From Welwitschia mirabilis (lineage: Eukaryota; Gnetophyta; Gnetopsida; Welwitschiales), in the NCBI GenBank assembly GCA_051453625.1, contig JBOZIK010000001.1, positions 113,995,119 to 114,059,118 on the forward strand: 64,000 nt of DNA. The letters run 5' to 3'. The translations under genes and the position numbers were made by a program. This document shows positions 57,761-64,000 of this stretch, in pieces. Under the pieces are notes generated by a model. It saw only the letters and a program-made list of their open reading frames with translations, was not told where the DNA came from and did not search any database. The first letter of the stretch is position 1; every line of letters begins with the position of its first letter.

Positions 57761-58354
57761 ATTTTTATGTCTATTATAGGTGTTCCTGGATCACTATACT
57801 TTTCATGTTGTTTATTTTGAATAACTTGTATGAAATCCTAAGAAATTTGATCTTTCTTAACCATCTTAATTTGTTTTTTCTTTGTACTTTTTCTTTTATT
57901 CCTTTGTTTTAAGCACATACTCTTCATTTGCTTCTAATACATAGGTACATCTTTTAGTAATTTTAAAATATGTAATTATATCTTCTAAAACTTTTGTTAC
58001 ATATTTAAATTTATTTTCTTTCCTTGATCTTCATCTTTTACCATCTATTTTTTAGATCTAGTAGTTATTACTTTACTTCTTGTTTCTTTTGGGTTTGACT
58101 GGGGTTGAGAAAAAAAATTTCTTCTTTCTTCTTTTCCTCTAATTTTTCTTTCATGTCTTTTGAATCTTCTCCAATTCCTATAATAATTATACTTCTCTTA
58201 CCTTTTGCAATTTACATACTTTTGTAAAGGCTTTTTTTACTTACATTTCCATTTCCTACTTTGGTAAGGACATGGTGTTTTTTTCTTGAGATTGATTTCC
58301 CATATTTAAACCTACTCTATTAATATCCAACCAATTAATAAATTCTTATATGTA

Positions 58355-58402
58355 GTTACATTCTACTCCTTCATGATGATCTTCTTCACAATGTTTACAT
58401 AT
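58355..58402 (-). pseudogene. Gag CCHC zinc knuckle, intact motif
   Basis: The minus strand reads PICKHCEEDHHEGVECNY, a full C-X2-C-X4-H-X4-C motif. All four ligands are kept here, unlike the knuckles of the two other elements in the window. The frame around it contains stops. Confidence 0.85.
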
Positions 58403-58440
58403 AGGTTCTTCTTCCTCTTTAAAGTGTTGTATAGCTAAAT

Positions 58441-58540
58441 NNNNNNNNNNNNNNNNNNNNNNNNNNNNNNNNNNNNNNNNNNNNNNNNNNNNNNNNNNNN
58501 NNNNNNNNNNNNNNNNNNNNNNNNNNNNNNNNNNNNNNNN
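58441..58540. other. Assembly gap (100 N) with identical 40-bp flanks
   Basis: 58401-58440 and 58541-58580 are identical. Confidence 0.98.
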
Positions 58541-59310
58541 ATAGGTTCTTCTTCCTCTTTAAAGTGTTGTATAGCTAAATGATCAAATTTTTTGGCCATA
58601 TTATCAGTTACTTTTTTAGCTATTTCTTGTATAAGACTGATACGCTTTAAACTATACATACTACCATCTACTTCTAAGGTAAATATTTAATTTATTCTTT
58701 TTTCCTTTTCACTCTCTTTTCTTCATCCTTAACTCATCTTATAAAACTAAGTAATAACTTCTCCTACCTCTTGAACATTCTTTGTCTTGATGTTTCCTCT
58801 ATATAGTAAGTCTAATTATTTTAAAGTTTAACTTTGTAACCATATAAGTAAATCTTTGACTCATTCTTTAGCTCTAATTCCATGGTTAGAACATTTAGCT
58901 AATAATATATTACATCTATCCATGAAATAATCAAACCTTTCATTATCTTTCTATTTAATATTTAAAATTTATTCTTTTAAATCTTTATCTATTTTTATGG
59001 ATTAAAATTTAGCTAATAAAGCATTCTCAAGTGTTCTCCATAGAGCATCTCCTTTTAAATGAAAAGGAAAATACCTCAAAAAATCAAATTTTGAATCAAG
59101 ATAATTTTCTTTGTAGAAGACATCAAATAAACTTAAATCTAGTAGAGGTTCTTTTGATTTCTTACCCTTAAAAGCAGATATTGATGTTACATTTATATTT
59201 CTTAATTTTTTTAGGTATTCCAAGGATATAGGATTAATGGAACTTAAATCTTCTAGATAATGACCTTTATAATTTAAAGGTGTTAAATCTCCATCATCTT
59301 CCAAATAGCA
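58541..59310 (-). pseudogene. Gag of the 16-kb element
   Basis: The 100-residue frame 59304-59002 starts MEDDGDLTPLNYKGHYLEDL and ends with a capsid-like FDFLRYFPFHLKGDALWRTL. The 'F.LRYFPF.LKG.A..W' motif is the gag core. After a stop, further gag-like sequence follows in broken frames down to the knuckle at 58355-58402. Met at 59304 is the likely start: it lies about 340 bp inside the primer site and no longer frame extends beyond it. Confidence 0.75.
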
Positions 59311-59642
59311 TCTTGTTACGAATTTCTTTTCAAATTTATTTATGCTAGATAGTTAGAAATATTCTCCTTGAGTATTAGATGATTTAAGAAGAATATACAA
59401 CCACTATTTTATTTCACTTGTTAATTTAAAAAAGATTTATCCTTTTATAGTCTTTCAAATAATGGTTTCATCCATATGAAAATCTTTCTCTTCTATCTCT
59501 ATTTTAATCCTTCTTCTAGTCTACTCATCCAAGTTATATTTGTCATGGTTTTTAACAAATGTACCTCTCTCATCCTACCATTTTCCTTGACTATCCTATT
59601 AGATTATATACTTCTTTATATCTACTAATTAGATTTAGGATA

Positions 59643-59660
59643 GCCTTACTTTTAGTGCTA
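59643..59660 (-). promoter_or_regulatory. Decayed primer-binding site, probably tRNA-Asp
   Basis: The minus strand reads TAGCACTAAAAGTAAGGC, three bases from the LTR start, the same spacing as at 10631. Six of 18 bases match the tRNA-Asp site and seven more differ by transitions only. The position supports it more than the sequence does. Confidence 0.5.
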
Positions 59661-59663
59661 AAA

Positions 59664-60577
59664 TGATAAAATATTATATTATGAAATAAATAGAAATAAT
59701 ACTAAAAAATTATATTAAAAAATTAGAAAACTATGATGCTATTAACTTTTGATAAGCTTAAACTATTCAATTAAAATCAAATATTTACTAAAGAACTNNN
59801 NNNNNNNNNNNNNNNNNNNNNNNNNNNNNNNNNNNNNNNNNNNNNNNNNNNNNNNNNNNNNNNNNNNNNNNNNNNNNNNNNNNNNNNNNNNNNNNNNTAT
59901 TAAATTAAAATCAAATATTTACTAAAGAACTAGTTAAGACCACTAATACTTCAACCATCTAGTTCAAAATGCATCATGAAGATAAACTCATGACGATGTT
60001 ACTTGAACTAGTCAGGTTGATAATTGATAAGTTTACTATATACATATATTACATTATGGGAAATGAAAAAACTGAAAATAAGTAACATAAGTTTTACTAA
60101 ATGCTTAAAAATACTTATTTCTAAGTATTAGTAATTATCCTAACTTGTATTCAACTATACAAACAGGAGGAAGTAAAAGAGGATATTACTTTTTTAAGTA
60201 ATAAAACATGTTTACAATACTTCTTAAAAATATTATGTTTTTAAGTTTATATTAAAATACTAGAACATTACATAGAAATATACTCATAAGTTTGTGTTTT
60301 CCTTTGTAAGTAACATTAAAACATTATATATGCTACTATACCATTTTTAAGATATCTAAATCTTTCCTTTAACCTCTTTCTTATCTCTATTTCTAGAGCC
60401 TTTTTGCTAAAAGACCCCCCTCTCTATGGTGATCCCCTCTTTATCCCCTTTCTCTTCTATCATTTCCTTTCTTTTCTTTTGAAGAATAGGTTTATGGTTG
60501 AAGTTATTATTGTATTTCTATCACCTTGGTGTTCTCTCTTATCTTCATGCCAAATGGCATTTTTCACCTGCAACATA

Positions 60578-60650
<73 letters not shown>

Positions 60651-60806
60651 GACCTACTAACATACTAACTAACTAATCTATTAACTAGCTAGTATATAAA
60701 CCTAAATATTAAAGAATAAAAATTGAATACCATTCAAAATATATACTCATAAGAACAAAAACATTTTATTAATAATAAAAAATTACATCATTATCTTTAC
60801 TCATCA
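59664..60806 (-). repeat. 5' LTR of the 16-kb element
   Basis: Bounded by TGAT at 59664 and ATCA at 60806, with a primer site on its left. It parallels 44483-45946, for example 'acttgaacta.tcaggttgat' and 'actaactaactaatctatta'. A 100-base gap (59798-59897) has the same 34 bp on both sides. It carries a (CA)34 tract that is absent from the partner LTR. Confidence 0.85.
60581..60648. repeat. (CA)34 microsatellite
   Basis: 68 bases of pure CA. Open frames through it on both strands are low-complexity artefacts. Confidence 0.98.
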
Positions 60807-62204
60807 TGTCTTTAGTAGTGAAAACCAATTAATGGACTATCTTACAAATTTCATTCAAACATGTTTTTCCATCTCTTAAAGGTTACATTACATGCATGGA
60901 TGTTAATCAATATTTCCTTAATAAATGCTCAATGGTATCTTATCTAGAGCTATCATGAGATAAGATAGGTTAATTCATAAAAGGTTCCAAAGCAAATGAT
61001 GAGTGATATAATACTCTAGTGAATTACCTCACTAATTAAAAGCTACCAGAACATCTCTTGTTACTTTAAAAGAAAAACTTTAGTAATTAAGTCACATGCT
61101 TCACCATAATTTAAGATTAATTATACAAAAATTTAAATGAAGATGTCTTATTAAAATGCATAAATTCAAGCAAAGTCACTTATATCAAAGAGACATATGC
61201 TAGACTATGTGAGCCCTAATAAAGGGTAGATCACTATTAATCCACATGACAAGGTTTAGTTACTTCTAAAAAATAATAACACTTTTGAGATAGTAAGAAC
61301 ATGTCACATATATTACATCTTTTGCTTCAGAGAATATCAACTACCTATTAAAATCTTTCCTTTTAATTCAATTTGAGTTTTTAAAAAGTGAGGTATAAAT
61401 TTGATTAATCTCATCATGCCTACCTAATTAGGACAACATGTATTCATTGTTACTATTATAAAATACTTTTATAAATGGATTAAAATAGTTCCATTATGGC
61501 AAATAACATCAAATCAAATTCAAAATTTCATCATTAATCACATCATCACTAGATTTACCACATCCTATATCATCATCATTAATAATGACCCATAGTTTAG
61601 ATCATTAGAATTAAGGAATTTCTTGAGAAAATTTGGAATAAATCACTTGTTTTTGATATTTCATTATCCTTAGGAAAAGGTATAAGCCAAGGAAACTAAT
61701 AAAATCATAATCAACTATCTCAAAATATTGTTATCATGATATAAAATACTACTTTTAACATTATAAACTTACCATACTATAGTGAAAATTGTTATGAAAA
61801 TTATTCCATTTAAATTAGTTTATGGAACTGAAATAGTATTACCTATTTAAAATTATATTTTTAAATTAACAACTCTAGTTAAACACCTAAAATTATCCAA
61901 TGCTAAAAAGAAAATGTGGTTTATACAACTTAAGAATTTAGATGAAAAGTGATTAAAAGCCTTATAATAAAGCTAGCTCTACCAAATAAGGTTAGTAATG
62001 CATACAATAAGAATGTAAATTCAAAGTATTATGATGTAAATGATTTAGTGTTAAAATTAAATTTAAGTAAAACAAATTCAATTTTTTTAGCAAATTTGCT
62101 AGGATCATTTATTATCTCACAAAAATTTAAAAAGCAAACATATAAGCTAAAGAGTCTAGATGATGTTAAAGAAAGTGGACAAATAAATTCCCTATATCTT
62201 TGAT
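60807..62204 (+). pseudogene. Tat-like integrase, right half of the split element
   Basis: Plus-strand fragments in order: a decayed zinc-binding and first catalytic zone (about 61000-61480, with QDNMYSLLLL); NHIITRFTTSYIIIINN and FRSLELRNFLRKFGINHLFL; KETNKI; LVYGTEIVLPI; then an intact 84-residue frame (61949-62203) with AYNKNVNSKYYDVNDLVLKL. These match the Tat integrase: 'I..RFG.P..I..DNG..F....', 'NGQAE.TNK', 'LVYG.EAVLP' and 'YN..V..R.F..GDLVL'. This is the missing part of the element broken at 44482. Confidence 0.85.
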
Positions 62205-63627
62205 CTTACTACCAATAAAATAAAATAAAAAATACAAGGAATTTATTTCACACTATAATTTTATTCATTTTGGAATTTTCACTATCTAGTTTACATGCTT
62301 TTCCATCGCATTTATTTTCTCGATGAAATATTTCATGTATATGCACATTGATTTTTAGGTAGAACAACAATTGTTCTTTTTCATACATCATGTAGATTTT
62401 ACATTTTGTTTTGTATGTTTGATTTTTATAAACTATTATCAAGCATGTTTCTTAAATCATAGAAAGGATGCACACTACTTACCTTTGTGCATAGTGTAGA
62501 TGAGGCCATGTGCCAAGTGCACATGATAGGAATCGCTTCATCCCCTTTCTTCCTAATGTTTCTATGATCACTTTATGAAGCTCCATCTAGAGAGGAGGAT
62601 GATGATGAAATGTATCACATTGATCCTTTCTATGGTATACCTGATCTTTCTCTTATCATAATACATACACTTGCATAGGTCTTCCTATTTTACCTACTCA
62701 TATACCATCATCATCATTTCACTAAACATTAGTAGGCACATCTTCCTCCTGCCATGCATCTCATCATATCCTCCATCTATTGTTATCACTTCATTTACTT
62801 TATTTCACTCATATCCATCACATCATTTCAATGGTCATATTTACATCACATTTCCTTTGGCTTTAATTTTTATTTTATTTTTTTAAAAAAATTAAAAATA
62901 AAAAGAAATAAAAAATGCATTATTTTAGATCTTTCCTTTTAATCTTTTCAAATTTTTCTTTCATACTTTTCTTCTACCCTTCATGTTTGGTTATTTTATT
63001 TAATTATAATCTTTGGGTAAATCTTTATCATGAGTTAAGTTTTAAGTGACTAAGTCTTCATCTTATAAAGAAGTAAATTTTGATTAACTTTATTAAGATT
63101 CTTAATTTAGACATTAAAAAAAATTAGAGTCATAAATGATAGTTGAGCTTACATTAATAATTTTCAACACACTCTTATCATGATAGAAGAAATAGAATAG
63201 GAAGACCCTCTTGATTAAGAGGTTATTCTTCCCTTCATCTTTATCTAAATGACCTCTTAGTAGAATCTCTTGGTTATGTTATTTNNNNNNNNNNNNTATC
63301 TATTCTTTTGATCCTATGTTAAACTACATTTGAGTTTTCATTAAAGTAGTTTTTTACTTTAAGGCATTTATAGTGGTAAGATAGTAATCAATCTAACTTA
63401 ATAGTGATAAGATAGTAATCAATCTAGCTTAATAGTGATAAGATTGTATTTAATCTAAGATTGTATTTATTTTATATTAGCATTGATTATGTCAAATCTA
63501 ATGATTAACCTTAGTTATGATGCTTACAATTTACTATCCCAATCATTAAATAATGTTTAATGAAAAAAGGATAATCTAAGTTAATTAATCAATATTTTTA
63601 AAAAATAAATTCATGATGTCCTATCAC
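62205..63627 (+). other. 3' untranslated part of the Tat-like element
   Basis: No coding signal. It includes a pyrimidine- and CATCA-rich stretch (about 62580-62860, 'catcatcatttcac', 'ctcatcatatcctcc') that keeps two short frames open, and a 12-base N run at 63285-63296. Confidence 0.45.
63371..63460. repeat. Tandem repeat of 31-bp units
   Basis: tagtg.taagatagtaatca followed by atcta.cttaa repeats at 63371, 63402 and (diverged) 63433. Confidence 0.85.
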
Positions 63628-63780
63628 AAGTGCAGCAGGGTAAATATTTTCAAGAGAGGCTTTTGGTAATGTAATATCATAACTGTGTGAAATCCATGAG
63701 TGTATCATTTGGTCATGATCTAGCTTTGGCTTGTGGATCCTTATGCTCTTGGTAGTGATTGAACTTTTCTAATCATAATT
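63628..63780 (+). repeat. Block R, copy 4
   Basis: Reads GGTAAATATTTTCAAGAGAG, GCTTTTGGTAATGTAATATC, then GATCTAGCTTTGGCTTGTGG, ATCCTTATGCTCTT and AGTGATTGAAC. It is closest to copy 2 in the middle part. It lies about 1.4 kb downstream of the Tat-like integrase, on the same strand. Confidence 0.75.
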
Positions 63781-63944
63781 GACACTATTTTCTAAATTCC
63801 CCATTAACTTGGTTTTCCATAACTCTAAAGTCATAACTTCATGAGAATTTGGAAAATGTTAGTTATTATATGATAAGTTATTAAGTTATTACTAACTATT
63901 ATAGCCGATTATTAGATTGAGTTATAATCTAGACATTATATTGA

Positions 63945-64000
63945 NNNNNNNNNNNNNNNNNNNNNNNNNNNNNNNNNNNNNNNNNNNNNNNNNNNNNNNN
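63945..64000. other. Assembly gap reaching the window end
   Basis: A run of N to position 64000. Confidence 0.99.

Larger units (their letters stand above)
44483..60806 (-). mobile_element. 16.3-kb Athila-like gypsy element, minus strand, nested in the Tat-like element
   Basis: Two LTRs (44483-45946 and 59664-60806) with TGAT...ATCA ends enclose a minus-strand primer site, gag with CCHC knuckle, protease, RT, RNase H, integrase, block R, a tandem-repeat zone and an extra sense ORF, plus a small antisense ORF. The order is that of gypsy, and the extra ORF between pol and the 3' LTR fits Athila/Tat elements. Flanking bases CATCC (44478-44482) and TGTCT (60807-60811) differ only by transitions and could be a decayed target duplication. 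About 2.4 kb is N, and much of that is assembly redundancy. Confidence 0.85.

Noticed and set aside
60404-60663. Open frames on both strands through 60404-60663
   Set aside because: They are carried by the (CA)34 microsatellite (His-Thr or Val-Cys repeats) inside an LTR.
62580-62942. Two overlapping plus-strand frames of 62-71 residues
   Set aside because: They lie in a CATCA/pyrimidine-rich stretch in the 3' untranslated part of the Tat-like element. The composition is hydrophobic and Ser/Ile/His-rich, with no domain.

Overview
The window is intergenic DNA of a flowering plant, made almost entirely of old, nested and broken LTR retrotransposons. No host gene, rRNA, tRNA, CRISPR or bacterial feature was found. 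The plant call rests on the element types: Athila-like and Tat/Ogre-like Ty3/gypsy elements, a very-long-LTR non-coding (LARD-like) element, Ty1/copia elements, primer sites for plant tRNA-Asp and initiator tRNA-Met, and plant-transposon-domain extra ORFs. The DNA is very AT-rich and the reading frames are full of stops, mostly of the kind left by cytosine deamination. The species cannot be told from this window.

Layout. 1-3835 is the 3' end of a plus-strand gypsy element, ending in an LTR (2978-3835). 4040-12916 is a minus-strand Athila-like array in which one LTR (10653-11750) is shared by two element bodies. It keeps gag, a duplicated protease region and the integrase tail, but RT, RNase H and the integrase core are deleted. 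13261-13456 is a minisatellite. 14266-15745 is a plus-strand copia LTR. 15750-36523 is a minus-strand LARD-like element with about 5 kb LTRs and a 1.9 kb non-coding interior. Its right LTR was later split by an 8.8 kb minus-strand copia element (24229-33061) that carries an extra ORF downstream of pol. A plus-strand copia RT/RNase H scrap follows (36524-37090).

The right half is a two-level nest. A plus-strand Tat/Ogre-like element (about 39.4-44.48 kb, resuming at 60.81-62.2 kb) was split between RNase H and integrase by a 16.3 kb minus-strand Athila-like element (44483-60806). That large element holds gag, protease, RT, RNase H, integrase, an extra sense ORF with a plant-transposon-like domain and a PKKKR motif, and a small antisense ORF.

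An approximately 150-bp non-coding block (called block R here) occurs four times, at 1853, 5137, 53364 and 63628. In the three cases that can be tested it lies downstream of pol in its host element. It is the best unexplained signal in the window. Assembly quality is limited: there are 18 runs of N, and at least nine are flanked by the same 34-335 bp on both sides, which means unmerged contig ends. All domain calls were made by eye from translated fragments, without database searches, and most boundaries are approximate.
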